Part shown: one piece after another, positions 47,491 through 61,879 of the stretch
Position numbering within the stretch: the stretch's first letter is position 1
How the letters are laid out: the number at the start of each line of letters is the position of its first letter
Origin: Acanthaster planci
Lineage: Eukaryota; Echinodermata; Asteroidea; Valvatida; Acanthasteridae
DNA: 64,000 bases
NCBI RefSeq assembly: GCF_001949145.1
Contig: NW_019091355.1
Span: forward strand, 2,632,209 to 2,696,208
Direction of reading: 5' to 3'
Translations under genes and position numbers: made by a program
The notes under the pieces: generated by a model
Databases searched by the model: none
What the model saw: the letters and a program-made list of their open reading frames with translations, nothing else
What the model was told of the DNA's origin: nothing

Positions 47491-47957
47491 GTAAACTTTT
47501 TTACATCATCAACATTTATTTCCATAATGCCATAATTTTGATGTAACAAATTTACAAACGATTAATGAAGAATATTATAATGAATACACCTGTAGAGAAG
47601 TCAATCAAAGGAACAGTAAATCAAGAACAAAAGGGCGATTATGATGGCACACCTCCCGTACCTCGTGCTTATAAGAAGATGCCATACATAAACAAGAACA
47701 AACAAACCAAACAATACAAAACATCATGTCTTTGTCTGCACGTGAAAGTGTGTCTTTACTTTGATTTTCTGCTTTTCAAGTACAACCGCCGTATAATATA
47801 AAGTAGGTATTTTGTATCAACAGCTGTATATTGGAAATCACTTTAGCAAATTGTTGCATTTATTGTATAAATATGCATAGCAGCTCGCTGATAATGGTAT
47901 CATTGTACATAGGTAGACATTATGTCATAGGTTATATGGAGATACAGTCGAGCCTTG

Positions 47958-48252
47958 ATAATAAGCAAAGATCGTATAGCGCCTAAGGCGCAAGATGGTT
48001 AACTCTGTCCATAAGATGTAATTACCATGAGTGCCATTTGAGCAAGCGATACGCGTGCGCAGTTTAAGGTAATGCGTGAACGTAGGCTCACCAGGTGCAC
48101 GTGCCTGCCGCGGCGCCTGCGCCTTAATGTGCATCGCGAAGGCGTATTGCTTGCTCAAATGGCGCCCATGCGATTACAACGTTTTACGTGTATTCGCCGT
48201 GAAGTTGGCACTCTTGGCCGCTTCGCGGCGCTGTACGATCTTTGATAATAAG
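47958..48252. mobile_element. hAT-like foldback MITE with 8-bp target duplication
   Basis: The element 47966-48244 (279 bp) begins CAAAGATCGTATAGCGCC and ends with its inverted form GGCGCTGTACGATCTTTG. It is flanked by the identical octamer ATAATAAG (47958-47965 and 48245-48252). A second inverted pair inside (CCATTTGAGCAAGC near 48033, GCTTGCTCAAATGG near 48150) makes most of it foldable. The 8-bp duplication and CAAAG terminus fit the hAT superfamily. No transposase. Confidence 0.85.
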
Positions 48253-48685
48253 AGCACTGTCAGTACAGCACTATGCTAACACAACAGGAAAAACGTAGGC
48301 TATAATACTTTTATCTTCGTTGTTTTCTTTCCTGAGAGGTAATCTCCGAGGTAATTTTCGAAGGACCTCTTATTATTGTAAATGAGGTTTGACTGCACTC
48401 CATCGATCTATATACTGTAAAGCTCTGCCGCCGTCTGCAAGTCGATGGCTACTTCAATGGTGTTGGAGCAAAATCGTAACTCTTCTGTACATAAAGCTGT
48501 TCACTCTTCGATAAATTGGAATAATGATGATAACGTCATTCCAATATTAACTTTTCTCTTGATAGAACTATGCTTGATGTTGCGTTTGGTTTTGAAGTAA
48601 GTTAATTTATTACAGTGCGTCATCGTGACGTGGACAGATTTTTTTGTTTGTATTTTTGTCGTGTTCCCGTGTCAAAATGCTTTGT

Positions 48686-48691
48686 AATAAA
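48686..48691 (+). terminator. Candidate polyadenylation signal (AATAAA)
   Basis: Preceded by TGTATTTTTGT and followed by TGTACTCTGCAG and a T-rich run (TTTTCCCTGTTCTTTCTT), a good overall polyadenylation context. It would give a 3' UTR of about 4.6 kb for the neuregulin-like gene, or belong to an unseen transcript. Confidence 0.4.
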
Positions 48692-49570
48692 GCCGTATGC
48701 AATGTACTCTGCAGTTGAGTTTTCCCTGTTCTTTCTTATCCGTTGGTGTTTCAAGATCGGTGGCACTTAAGGTATCATGTTGGACCACACTAACGGCGAG
48801 CAATAAAACGCTCTGACACTGCCCTTGGACTGGAGACCCGTCTGTATTGTAGATCCCGCATTCGAACGTCATAGATGGCAGTTTCACGGACTTCTTGACC
48901 GCTCATAAAATTCTCGACCAAAACCATGCACGTAAATATCAGCAAAACCTAACATCAAAACCACAGGAGAAAATGTCTGTCTGCGATAGCTGCATGCTAA
49001 GCAACGAAGAAAGCACCGTCTTTTTTATACACTCGTCAGTGAATCTCTCCGGGAAGCCCAGACGTAAACGCAAATTTTATGCACAGTTAATAACTGAGTT
49101 ATTGCATTGAAAAGCAGCATGCAACACTGAAGCTAGGAGAATCGTGATTGTGCGTGGGCGAACGTTCACCGAGTACAGTAACTCAGCCTGAGTGGTAATA
49201 CGATGAAATTTTAGGGACAGAAGAAACACAAACCGTCGTCTCAGAATCATGATGTGGATTTTGTATTTGGGGAATAAATCTGTGAAGAAAGTACAGCCCG
49301 ACTTCCAACGTGTCATTCGCTTGTGGCTTTTTGACGAATGTTCCGATCATGGGTGGCTGCTTAATGAAGCGTTGCTTGGGTTTGGTAATTGTAAAAATGT
49401 GTGTGGGATGAGGACCAGCGCGCACATAATATGCAAATGAGTTTAATGACTTGAAACATGATTTTAAGGACAGAAACGTCGTTCCACCTCGCGTCTTTCG
49501 GTTTTTTTTTTCGGTCAGCCGGCTCACCTATCCATTTCCAGAGTGGCATTATACCATTTATATTGTTTTA

Positions 49571-49636
49571 CCAGCAGCAATTTCGTGAATTCGAGTGCTG
49601 CCAACAGCAATTTCGTGAATTGGAGTGCTGCCAACA
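49571..49636. repeat. Two-copy 33-bp tandem repeat
   Basis: The unit CAGCAATTTCGTGAATT...GAGTGCTGCCAA occurs twice in tandem with one or two changes. An open frame through it gives repeated QQFREFECC-type peptide; not considered coding. Confidence 0.8.
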
Positions 49637-52600
49637 ACAGTAGCTTCAAAATGACCCCTCAGTCGTTTGTGGTGATCAATCCACTTCTATAACCAGGTAG
49701 CTCCTGTGGGTGTGTATAAAATCATATTTAAATCGGATCTAGTCATGTTAGGGTGAAACAATTATGTTCCTGCTCCACAAAAGGGGGCTGCATTTGGCGG
49801 AGACCGCGGACGGCGGTGACTTCTTTGGCAAGAATCCACCAAATTTACTGGCAAAAAGGGAAGGTTGTCCTGTGCCTGGGCACAGACGACCGCAGGCGTA
49901 TGCTCACCGTGTGAGTCATGGTGTGATCATGGAACGATTATTGAAGGCGATTTTGCGAACGTTATTTTTTTTTCTTCAGGAATTTTCTTGTCAAGCGACT
50001 TCGTAACAAAGATGTGCTGTCGTCGTCAAAAAAAAAAACCACGCCTGTAATACCTGACCTGAGTTATCGCAGTCATTAAGATAGGCTGGTAGCAGTTGAA
50101 GACGTCGTGAACGGTTCTTCAAGCCGAGCTTGTAGACCATCATTTTTGTGGTCGAATCCCTTGACCCATCAGTTCAGCCGCCCCCCCCCCTCCTGTGGTA
50201 GACGGTAGTTCTCTTTATTTTGCATTCAAAGACAACGATCTTGCATCGTCTGGAGTACAAACCATTGTAGTCATGAACAGCCGAGCCAATGCGAGCTTGT
50301 GCGTGAGGAATGCTCGAAATTTCAGGAGTATTACCACGCCAAAACAATATGGACCATGACTGTATAAAGCCTATTGCGTATGTAGAGGTTTGTGGCCACA
50401 GGATCCATGAAATGGGAATCAGACCTTTCATCGTCGTGTGTATGAGATGAGACAAGCACTACTCGTGACGAAGCATGTGAGATATCGGCATTGAAGCTTC
50501 ATCGGCAATGGTTGCTGTGCACCTTGGCTGGCTAGGTAAGCACGCAAAGTAGCAACTGGCTTGGTGTAAATGTTGACTTGCTAGCATTTTGGACAATCAC
50601 ACTAGCACTAGACAGTCTCTTGGGAGAGACGGTGGGGGGGATTAGGGTAATCATGGTTCGCAAAATGTCGACCAATCTTCTTTGGGCTGCGTGGGTTATT
50701 AGGTTGGGTCGAGTCGGGTTTGGGGCTGAACGGTGCCGTTCATTGTAACTAAATGAAAATGACAAAAAACAGTCTCCAAGACACCAGCAAGGCATAACCT
50801 CGGGCGCTGAAGGGTGGACATTTATTTCACCGAGATCTCAACCAACTTGAGTCAAACCGGAAAATGTGTGGGGGAGCTTTGAGTGTGTACTCCATCCTTA
50901 AATCTAACTGGACAGTATTGGCCAAGGGGCGGCGCTCTTCACATCGGCACATTAAATTACGTTGTTCGACATCAATTCAAGACACTCGTGAAAGGGAGCA
51001 TGATACTCCCTTAACCCCGCCGCTTGGTCTCAGATGCCATTTTTGGCTGTACAGGCCGTCACGAACAACGTCACAGAACACACTTAAAAACTGTATACAG
51101 GTAAGGATTGTGCATTTATACACTGGCCTAGTACATTAAATTTTAGTAAAAAGGGACATTGGGCTTTTCTGATATTGCAGATAGTTTTCCTTAAAAATGT
51201 TAATAATTAATCTCTTTTATCAAAGCACGTGTATTTGACAGAGGTTCGAGACAAGGTGGGCAGTAAACGAATATATCTGTCTCCTTTGGGAGCACCAAAA
51301 AGAGGGTCAGTCGGACATGAAAACCGCGACAAAAATGAAAATGAAGCCCCAGTGAAAAAAAGTACAATAACACCCATCGGTTACACAAGCTGTGCTGGTG
51401 GTTTATAGTCGCCACTCCACGGCGTAAACGGCGTCGTTGCCAGACGGCGCTGGCTAAAGCACGCGCTGGTGAGAGAGTGTAACCCTAGAACAAAATGAGA
51501 ATTGATCAAGAGCAAGAGAGCCAAATCAAATATTAAATTATCCCGGGGTAAGTGGCTTAGGGCCAATTAGATTATCTCTGGATGGGATTTGTATGATGTC
51601 GCGCATGACCAGTAGTGTGATAACATCCCTTGAGCAGGATGCGTCGCATTGACAGCTTTGGTTAATACAAGATCCCGTCTCGTGTCAGTGGCACAAAAAG
51701 CAACGGCTGTTATATGAAGATATCAGTAAGTCAACATTTACTCAGGTATAGGTGTTGGAATTGGAACACTTTTTGGTTCCTCTTTAACCCTAACAGTCCC
51801 GAATCCTCCAATTTTAACACGATTTTACAGACACCCTTGGGGGTTAGGCTTAAAGAATGTGTCGATTTGATCTCGTGTTGGAGCGAAGTTTGTGAGGCAG
51901 ATTCCGTCAACATGTGAAAGTATTGTCTGAATTATTGTCCTTGAAACCTTTGTTTCTGTCTTTCAGGATGACTTTTTCCTGCAAACAGGAGCCGATTAAC
52001 TGAAGTATTGGATGCATGTAGTCCCCGCTGTGAATAATTTTGTAATATTGACACATCAAAGAGTCGCTGGTTACCCCAAGCCTTCCTGGACGAACGGAGA
52101 GTTCCACACAACTGCGAGCGATAATTACCAAAGACGTCACATGACTTCAAAGTTTTCTGATTCTTTCCACGCTTCCGGGGCTGTCGTCCAATCATCCGCA
52201 TCCAATCTCAACCTCCTAAAATATTCATGCGCAGTGCAAGCGGAATCATGCGGGGCGCGCACACGCCTCGGTGGTCTTGAAGTCGCATCCCTGTGCTGCA
52301 TGGACTCTCGCCCGTGGGCGTTTATGAGAGCCTACGACACGGGTTTCTTAATGTGCGAGAGGGGTCGCGAGCCAGTGTTTTGTTGAGGGAGATGTTTTCA
52401 AGTCGATTAGTGGATGTCAACGCTTCAGCTGTGGGCGACGTTAGGAAACAGACAGCACTTAGCTGCTCGTGAATTGGACTAGCGACCCACTTGCATTTAC
52501 TTGAGGTAAACTAATAAATTTATTTTATCTGCTGAATTGGGCAGGTGTTGTTTTTTGTTCGTAGAAACAGTTGTCGTCGACCCAGATGCCTCTGAATCGT

Positions 52601-53655
52601 GACACCCGCGATGTACCGCAATATCCCTCGTACATGTATTCAAATGATTTGTAATGGGTAAATAATCATTTCAAGGTTTCGATCCAACAGTTTGTAACGT
52701 CGCAGAGAAATAAAGCCTTCAACATTATTCCATTTGGAGAACCTTTTGGCAGCCGTTTGCATCTACTTTCCTTTTTTACCTTTTATGTCTTTTTAAAATG
52801 GAAACGGTCAGAAAAATAAGTGACTGGTCTGTCATCGTCAAAACTTCATTTTGTTTTGGCCTTAGGTCACGAGTTCAAGTACTATTCTCTAAGGCCTATA
52901 GATTTCAATTTGTCTTAAGTTAAAACTTACACAGAAGAACCTCTGGCCTTTGCACTGGTGATTTCGCGCTTGTTTTTATATGGGTTTCCTATGGAGCGAA
53001 TCTGTCGTTTCCTCTTGAGAAATTGCATGTAAACAAAGCGTGACGTCATCAATATAGAAGCTTTTAAAAGTAGGCCTTTATACCAGTTGTTAAATTTGCA
53101 AGATGTGCTTTAGAGGGAGGGGCTTATTCTGGGGGGGTAGAAGGTGCCATAGTCTCAAGCGGCCGTCCACTCTCTCCGTTGGCGCCCTCTCGAAATGCAC
53201 TGATGATGTCACGTTGGTAGTGCCAAGAGCGATTTGCGATTTGTTCTCCTGAAATGCAGGGGATGGGCGTGGCCATGCAGGATTTTTCCAGAGGGCAAAG
53301 CACACATTGGTAGTTAACTGACAATCGATTTTTGACCAAAATGATGACTTTTATCCCATTTCACTCCTTTCCCTTGTTTATTTTTTTTTCATTTTTCCAG
53401 CGACCTTTTCGTCCCCCGTTTTCGAACAAAACTGACAGTTCAGTCCACGTCACTTGAAACCAAAGGCTGTTTAGTGCGTGTTACGATTTCAATATTCGCA
53501 TATGTTAGCCTAACTGGGGTTGAATATGTGTTTGAAACCACACATGACAACATATTATCTTCCTTGCCGCAATTTTTTGTTTGTGTGATGTTTAGTGCTA
53601 CTTGACGACATTCAAGAAATGAAAAAGAGCCGGGCAGAATTCGGTGTATTTATTG

Positions 53656-53690
53656 AATGTCTTCTTTTGATTCTATCAAAAGAAGACATT
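53656..53690. repeat. Perfect 15-bp hairpin
   Basis: AATGTCTTCTTTTGA (53656-53670) is exactly complementary to TCAAAAGAAGACATT (53676-53690), with a 5-base loop. Function unknown; too short a stem for a standard microRNA precursor. Confidence 0.85.
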
Positions 53691-56600
53691 GCTATTTCTC
53701 GTTATGCAGTTCTCAACATGTAATGAATAAAATTTCATCTGAAACTTTATCGGATTGTTATTCCTGTTCATTTCAAGTTCCATCAGTGACCCCATTCTCC
53801 GTCCTTTCCTTTAATTTCATTTCTTCCAAATATCACCCGTCTTCGATTCTATCCCTCAATATTAAACAACCCCCCCCCAAAAAAAATATATGATTTTGAG
53901 CCTGGGAAATGTCTTCAGGACGTGCGCAAACACGGCCCCCTAATCCCTGGTGGATCGGTCGCGTTTCGTGGCGGAGTTTGTGTCTACTTCCCGGCCGAGC
54001 TTTTCCGCCGCTCGAAATTTATACAAATTAAGCACACGTTACGATCCAGGCTGATCAGCAAGAAGTGATGGATGGCTGTGGCAGACAAGGATGAAATACA
54101 TTAGCCTACTATTACGTCCACACTGTCGATTTGCATGATGGGAGATATATTGTAATTCGTGCATCCATTTCAGGGTAAGAGGATTTTGAATTTGGTATGT
54201 ATATCGGACAAATTTTATCTGACGTAAGAAGAAAAGCACAGCTTCGAGTGAATTTAAATTTTAGTATTGGATTTTGCCGTTTTTATATCACAAAGAATTT
54301 TCGCTGACGTTGAATTTGCATGATTAGATTTCCACAAACACAATATTTTAATCTTTCAAGCGTAGTTAGACCAAAGCAAGTACAAATGCACATATAAAAT
54401 GCTCAATTCTTAAATTTAGAGTTACTTCATAGTAAAAACTCTAGTTTTTTAATATATATTTACATGTAAATATAGGATTTTTCAAATATACGTTAATATA
54501 AATTCAAACACATTTTGAGAAAAATGAAACGTCATTCGCAGCTATAAAATATTGTTTGAATTATTAATTTCATTATGAAGTTGGTCAAGGAATGACCATC
54601 ACCGAATCTTCGATACCTTTTTTTCTCAAATGAACATTCTTTGCTCTCGATTTGTGCAGATACCGGTTGAAGCTAGTGTCGAGTTGGACGGCTTTGCCTG
54701 AAAGAAATTTGGTGAATGGAACAGCCGTCAGCGTTAGCTCTGTTAACTGACGGGCGGGCTAAACCGATTAGTCAGTTCAGAGTTGTCGCCTTCGTATAAT
54801 TCAGTGATTTGATCAGAGCGTCCATCCCCCCACCATCAGACAAACGGATTGCCGGCCAAAATCACCCTTTTATTTCAGTTATTTGAGGCAGTTTATTATC
54901 TCCACATATAGTTTCGAGATGCTCATTGGTGAGGGACTCGATGTTCGATTGCAATCGCTACTTTAATTCACTTTGGTGGAAGTGACATGAACGCGGTGTT
55001 TCTGTGTCATTATGACGATCCTGAATTTTTCTTGAGGAATTGGCACCAACTGAGTTCAGATTTAAAAAAAAACCAAAACTGTGAATAATTCTTCTATTCT
55101 GCCCTTTTCAGCTGTTTTCTCCCGTATTTTTTTTCTTCCCTGCAACAGATTTTCAGTGTTTGATTAACTTTGGTTCGTCAAAGAACAAGGATTCCGCCTG
55201 CATTAATTTTGGCACTCGCAAACTGAAGTTCGCGTCGCAAGGATGGATTTTCAGTCGTGGGTTGCATATGGCCGACCCCGATGGCCTCATGCTCGGCGAA
55301 TTCCCAAGACATTCTCAAGGAGGCAGTCTCGCCTCATCTTCTTGCCTCCAAGACACGCCAGAGCTAAAGTCTCGTAGACAAACATCAGAGATTATCTAAA
55401 GGCTCGCTGGTCTCCATGGGGACACGACAAAGGAGGGGGGAAAAGTCGTCGTAGAACAGGAAAGATATGGCGATAATTTCGTAGATCGCGTTTCCGTTTT
55501 TTTTTTAAATCGTGTGAGTGTACTTTCTTCGGCAGACGCCCTTGCACACACGGAACATTTGGTTAATGTCTCTTTGCCGTTCCCACACCAAATTCATTTT
55601 TTTTTCATTCTAATATTGTTTCCGTCAGGTAAACTGCGTGATTTGTTGTATGACATTTCCACGGTCTTATGTTCATATGTCTAACGTGTCATTTGGAATT
55701 GTATGTAGTTGCTCATATAATGCAAGATATGGGGCGGAGAGAACCCCCCCCCTTGTGTTGGTCATCGTTTGATCGGAATCTCGGGAATTCTTTACAGACT
55801 TCTAGGAGGGATGTGTTAGGTAACAATAGTCTAGAGTGTGTATAGGGATTGGACATGTGGGGGGGGGACCCATCGGCCCCATATCGCGCACGGTATCTAA
55901 TTGCTTTCCAATGAAAGTTACAATATACATGACTGTGGTAACAATGATTATGTTACCATTTTACTACGAGTACTTTGTTTGGTTCGGTGAGCACAGATGT
56001 CAATTTTCTTTTTTTGTATTTTTTTTAAATTGTCGGCAATCAAATTATTTGTATTTTCAGCCCGTCCAAAAACAAACGCGTGTGGTTGCCCCAGAAGCTG
56101 TAACCGACAGCAGTGATGTGTCATGGAGAGTGGACATCAAAAATATAGCTGGCTGTAAGTGGGGAAAAAAGGAAAATCGATCGGCGGTAATGGTACGACA
56201 CCGAGGCTCTAACTCGACAATGCGTTCTGATTGTCGTGATCAATATCTTAATCAAGCCGTCGATGCTGTTTACGCAGTCCAACTTCATTATAGCTTTTAA
56301 GAGAAATAATAAATTTACTATTGGTAAATGAAGAGGTGTTTATAGACGAAAATAAGAGGTGAACAAGTTGTGTTAATTTTAAAATGTGTTGTCAAAGAAT
56401 AGTTTTTTAATTATCAAGTGTGCCAGACATGTTTCGCTTGAGTGATTCGCATGTTCGAAATTTGGATGCGGGAATCAAATGAAAACCTTGACATTTCGTG
56501 ATGGGGGAAAAGAGAGCCATCAAAGTTATCAAATGTAGCCTAATAACATCAGACCGTTCGGTAAATGAAAATCAGAAATTGGAAACGCACTAAGGAAAAT

Positions 56601-58390
56601 GCCGCGTACGCGAGCCTTTTGAACGATAGAACTTGAAAGGATAAAACAGCAGATATCGTGAACAAAGAGAAGTGGTATCATAAAGCTTACGACAGAACCT
56701 TTAATGGGCTTTTTAGGTTCACTTTTAGAAACCACGCCTTGTACAGTTTTGCTTGACCCGAGAAAGTTTATCACATGCAGAAAAGGTTAACAACCAGTGT
56801 GTTTTATTGTTGTTTTTTATTGTTACTTTAATGTCATTATTGTATAAGCAAACATTTCCTGACAATTTCAAGTAATTTGGATCATTTTGAGGCCTGACTA
56901 GAAATGACGATTTGAACCGTTCGGGGAGTTCAAAAAAAGGCGCGAGGAAGTAGCCCAGAGATCGCATACAAAACGGGTAGAGGTAAAAGGAGGATGCGAG
57001 TGAAGAGCGAAAATGAGAACGAGGTGAGACGCTGTCAGAACCTGTTCGCGTCGCCCGATCCCCCCCAGCGAAAGCAGGAAGGAAACACGGAATGAAATTA
57101 AGGCCAGACCAAAAGTAATGTACGCGCGAATTGGATGTGAAGGGGCGGCAACTTGCCAGGCCGGAGGGGGTATGGCATTGGCGGCCGTTGCGTGTACTTG
57201 ATTAGTTGACTTCTCGGAACCGAGGACGGTGGGGAAATTCAACTACATTGTACTGTTCTGCATAGTAATTACACCCATTGACATCGTGTTAGTTTGTCGA
57301 AACTCCCTATTAAGTTCAAATGTGTGAAAAACACAGCGTGGCTTTGTTTTTCAGGCCGTCTTTATCTCTATTCTTGCTCATCATCAGGAATATTCAACAA
57401 TGTACCCCTATAGTGCATTTTATGTTACTACTCAAAGAATGTATCACTGACATGTTAAAATATTTTAGCAATGTTTTAAGGGATTTTTTTTCCGCGATGA
57501 ACAAATGAAGTGGTCGACAAATTTAGTGCTTCATTATGGTGGATTCGCACCTGAAAATCAGAACCAAAGCGACACAGAAGTCACAATAACGACACCCCAC
57601 GTTCGTGTTTTGAGCAGACTCGAATTCGAATTTAATGATATGCAGGCACTAAACTTGAATAAATATGCTTAGTTTTTCACTTTTTATATATGAGACCAAA
57701 ATAATCAAATTATACGAACCCAACAATTATCAAATATTGGAGAAAGAAATCAAATTTAGTCATCATTTTCCATTGTAGCTGCTGCCCCAGACATAAAGAA
57801 TGAAGTAATTTTATTATATTCATCTAGGTCTCTTCGTTCCTCTTTTCTTTTTTATCCTTTCTCTCAATTACAGAGTCGGCGGCGGTACTTTCTAGTGGTG
57901 AGATGTTCTTTGTCATTTTACGCACGCAGCGTAATTACGGCGCGCTGTTCAGGCTGATGTAATCTAATTGAGCAGCACGGCATTTTCATTTTTCCCATTT
58001 ACTTGCCTGGAATAACATCGGCACTGTTGGCAGCGCGAGTGAAGCGACTATAGCGGGAGCTGACGGGTACGAGCCACACCGCACAAACACGACTGGCCAT
58101 CACGGAAGGGTCCAAGCCTTCATCCTGTATCTCGCTGACTTCGCCACTACAGACGAGAGGTTGATGTCACGCCGCGCGGAAGCGATCATTCATGTTTGCT
58201 CTAGACTCCTCGAGTGCTGCATGGTCATCTTGGAGCAGATTGCCCGCGGACAACAGTGGCTTCTGGACAGTTTGTGTGGGGGCATGAGAGCCGTTTGAAT
58301 TATACAAGTAACTGAGTATTTATTTCTTTGGACTGGCAACACCAAGAAACGTGCGGTAAACGTGAGGTACTTGCTGCTGAATGACAGAGT

Positions 58391-58413
58391 CGGTACACGG
58401 TACACGGTACACG
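58391..58413. repeat. Short tandem repeat (CGGTACA x3)
   Basis: Three copies of CGGTACA followed by CG. A small microsatellite-like run. Confidence 0.8.
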
Positions 58414-61400
58414 ATCGTTTGGACTTAAAATCACACACTACCTCGCTTTTCAACCCAGTGGTCCATGGAAAGAAACCACAACAGAGAACTGACTATTAGG
58501 ATACAAGGATCTTCGAACTTCATCCTTTCATCAGTGCCAATTGATAGAGAGCAGTCAAGACGACAGTTTGAGTGCGGTGTACACCTTAAACCACGTCGCA
58601 GAAGAGTGGTTGCTCAGTCTTCGAAGAGGATTGGTGATCTAAGTACTGGCTCCCGTTCAATCGACGTTAAGTATTTCTCATCCTTAACACTTCTCTGTCC
58701 AAACACGCTGCCACCGCCGAAGACGTTGAAAAAAGTGCCTAGCAACGATGTATTGTTACCAGTGTTCGTCAATTCACGCGCCGGCTTCACAGCTCAATGT
58801 CTCGTCGGGAACTTGTGAAGAATCCGGTTGCTCTTGTAAGTATTATTTTTTCAAGTTCCGCATTCTGCGTTTGCCTTTAACTTTCCTATAAGATGGAGGA
58901 ATTTTAAATTCATCATGGATAGATGAGACACTGGTGCATTTGTGCAGTACAGGGCAAGTTTTCCCCTTTTCAAGACTCATGGACTCATTACCGTTCCGAG
59001 TTTGTTCAGATCAGTGAATTCTTTCAGTGTTTACATCGCCCTTGGTATGATTTGCATTCAGTATAGTTTTTGGAACAGACCGGGGAAAGACGGGAAACTA
59101 ACATAAAAAAGAAAATGCGAAGTAGCTTCCAAAGTGGGTCTTGAGGCCTCTTCTCGGGTCCTTTTATTCTGACCTTGGAGAGAAGAAAATGGACTCTTTG
59201 TTTTAATGTAATCATCTACTTTAGGACTCCGATGGAGGTGGACAGTTATTGAGGTTGAAGTGTAAAAGGTTCCTTAAACTCACAAGTGGCAATGGCGAGT
59301 TCGCAACTCAATTTGTTAACAAAACAAAAGTTAATTTGGAGCAGTTTGAGATCACGGCTCGGCACAGCAGTGGTTAACTTCATAAAAAAATCTTCAGTTG
59401 GAAAAATGGGGGGGTGCAAGAACGAATCGCTTGGAGAACATATTTTAGTGCAAAGAATATTTCCATTTCATCCTGTTATTCTTTCCCCAGAATATCAATC
59501 CGTCAAATTTTAAAATGTCCCTGAAGTAGCCATATTACCCACGACCTTTCGGTGTGGTCATACGATGCGACTATCAAACAGTACCCCGACAATTTGGAAA
59601 GAAGCAGGTGCACGGGGCGGGTCCGCTCAAAACCGACAACACTCCTGAGAAGCGGAGGGCGAGGCACAGCAAGAAAAAAAAGGAACAAGAAACTGTGAAG
59701 AGTTGGAAACGGTCACAAATGAAGAACACGATTGTCTTCAGAACCACACTTTGGGGGTGAATTGGAATAGGTTTTTTGTAATCGCCTTTTTCTCTTATTT
59801 CATAAATCAAAAATGCCACCCTGGGGAAGCATGACCCCTGTTGCCCCTCCCCCCCGATCCGCAAATGTCCCTCACGGTGACTATAAAGGGTTGAAGCGAC
59901 GACACGGGCACTTCACCGGGAAAGAGTTGTATAATACGATGTATTTCCGTAGGCAATACATCTACTCAGCCGGACGATGAGATTCCAAACTGAAAACGAA
60001 TGAAGAAAAATTAGGGGGGGGGGGCTGAATTGCTGGAATCATGACTAGATCATGTCTCCGCTCGTTACATGGAATCTTCGATGGAGCGACAAGATGGGAG
60101 GGATGTTTCAGTGATAGGCTGCACACACTCCAACACCTACATGATAACGTTAAACCTGGGAATGTATAGTGAGCGAAGCTGAAAAGATAGTTGGGACCAG
60201 TATAGTTCAAACTGGACCAAGGCATGCTATAGTCATAATCATATCATCATAGCGAACAGCAGCCACAAAGAGAGAATGCAGCCAGTCATCATGGACTCCA
60301 TTCATGCATTGATATATACGTTCACATGGCAGTCTCTGGCCACGGCCCGTTGGTTATTCAACAATGGTATCATGTCGGAAGACCAGTCTGTGATTTTTGC
60401 ATGCACATTACCATTTAGAGACCTAACTCTGGCAAGTATAGTGATCGAATGGTCAACTTTCAGTTAATTGAAGCCATTTTTTTTCATTTGTTTCAATTGT
60501 GCAGAAAACTGATAAAAACAGACAGTTAAAAATAAAGTGTGTAATCAATAAATACGTTTTTGTCTGGATCACAAGGCAAGGATACTTTTCACTTCGAAGA
60601 GGAAGTAAATTTCCTTTTACGCATCAAGAAATTCACCACAGCCTCTTTAAGAAATGCGTTGATCCAAATTTTGAAATCTTAAAATGCTAACGACTTGTTC
60701 ACAAGTCTAAGGATGGAGGCACGCGTTCGTACGGTACCGTTCGTAGCACCTGGACACGCCTCGGTAATGAAGCTTCATTATCCCGACTAAATCTCTAGCT
60801 TCTATCTACAGGCGGCCATTCCCAGCCAATTGAGTTTTTGCAAAAAGAAAAAAAAAGGTAATGAGTGCTTCATTGTTGGTATTAAGACGCTCATGCCATC
60901 AACACATGATGTGTTGAGATAATTAGAGTCGCATGCGATGCACCTTGCTTCCAATTAGACCAGCCTTGAAGCTAGTTTTTACTCGCGCCGAATGCCCGTG
61001 CCTATAATGAGTCCCGACCATCGCCTGATTTAAACTGAATTTTTGTCCATAAAAATCACTCAAGATAACAAAACAGAACAATTCATTCAGTGTAAGATTA
61101 CCGCTGGTAAATGTGGACACAACTTCTTTGTCGGGTCAAGGGTAACCCTTAATTAATATTAAATCGAAATTTTTCCACCTGATTTATTTTCTATACATTT
61201 CAGGCATGAAATCAAGAAAATTGCTCGAGCTATCTCCATATTCTGACTTAAAACCAAACAATAAATACTACCTGGCTAAATGCTGATCGAAGATACAACC
61301 CTTTAGGGCAAAAGTACATTTCGAGACAAAACCTGGCGTCACCTCTCCTTGTTGATATTTCTGCAGACTTTTGCTGCTCATACTAACGGCTAGGTATTAC

Positions 61401-61879
61401 ACAACAGAGGTCTGGTACCATATTTGTTTGTGTTTGTGGATTTCTTCTTTTAATCTTGTATTTAACTCTTTCCTCTTAGATGCCGTTGTGTCAGGACCCT
61501 TCCTCCTATTTATACGCTATATGTTTAGCTTCTCCAATTCCCATCTTATTTCTGGTTTCAAGTCCATACAGCTGTCTCTTTTATTCGAATGCCTAACAGC
61601 ATGCATCTGGCTAATTGTGGTCACATTTTGGATGCACTCTTCACCTTCGACTGTCTTATCTCGAAGGATCTCTCCTCTAGCATCCTCTAGCAGCTTACGA
61701 ATCTGGCCGTTTCTTTATGTCGCCATGCTTCAGTCTTCTCCTCTTGCGCGTGTAAGCTGCGGGGAGCAGGAAGCCCCGAGTTTCTCCCCCGTGGGACCCT
61801 TGGTCCTGCAGCCCAGCAAGCCCCCTAATCAAGTTAGCTTTCCCCGTACGTCGTTCCCTTGCATCAAGCCATCGCCCAA

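Larger units (their letters stand above)
44121..48710 (+). other. Probable long 3' UTR / 3' flank
   Basis: No coding sequence recognised. It begins with an A run right after the stop. AATAAA hexamers occur at 45500-45505, 45535-45540, 46361-46366 and 48686-48691, the last two followed by G/T-rich sequence. The true end is unknown; the UTR could be 1.4, 2.2 or 4.6 kb. The stretch is unusually rich in inverted-repeat elements (44828-45003, 46611-46735, 47376-47490, 47958-48252). Confidence 0.5.

Noticed and set aside
58465-58818. 117-codon frame followed by a GTAAGT-like donor, considered as a first exon of a neighbouring gene
   Set aside because: A stop codon precedes the donor and the translation has no recognisable domain or signal peptide.
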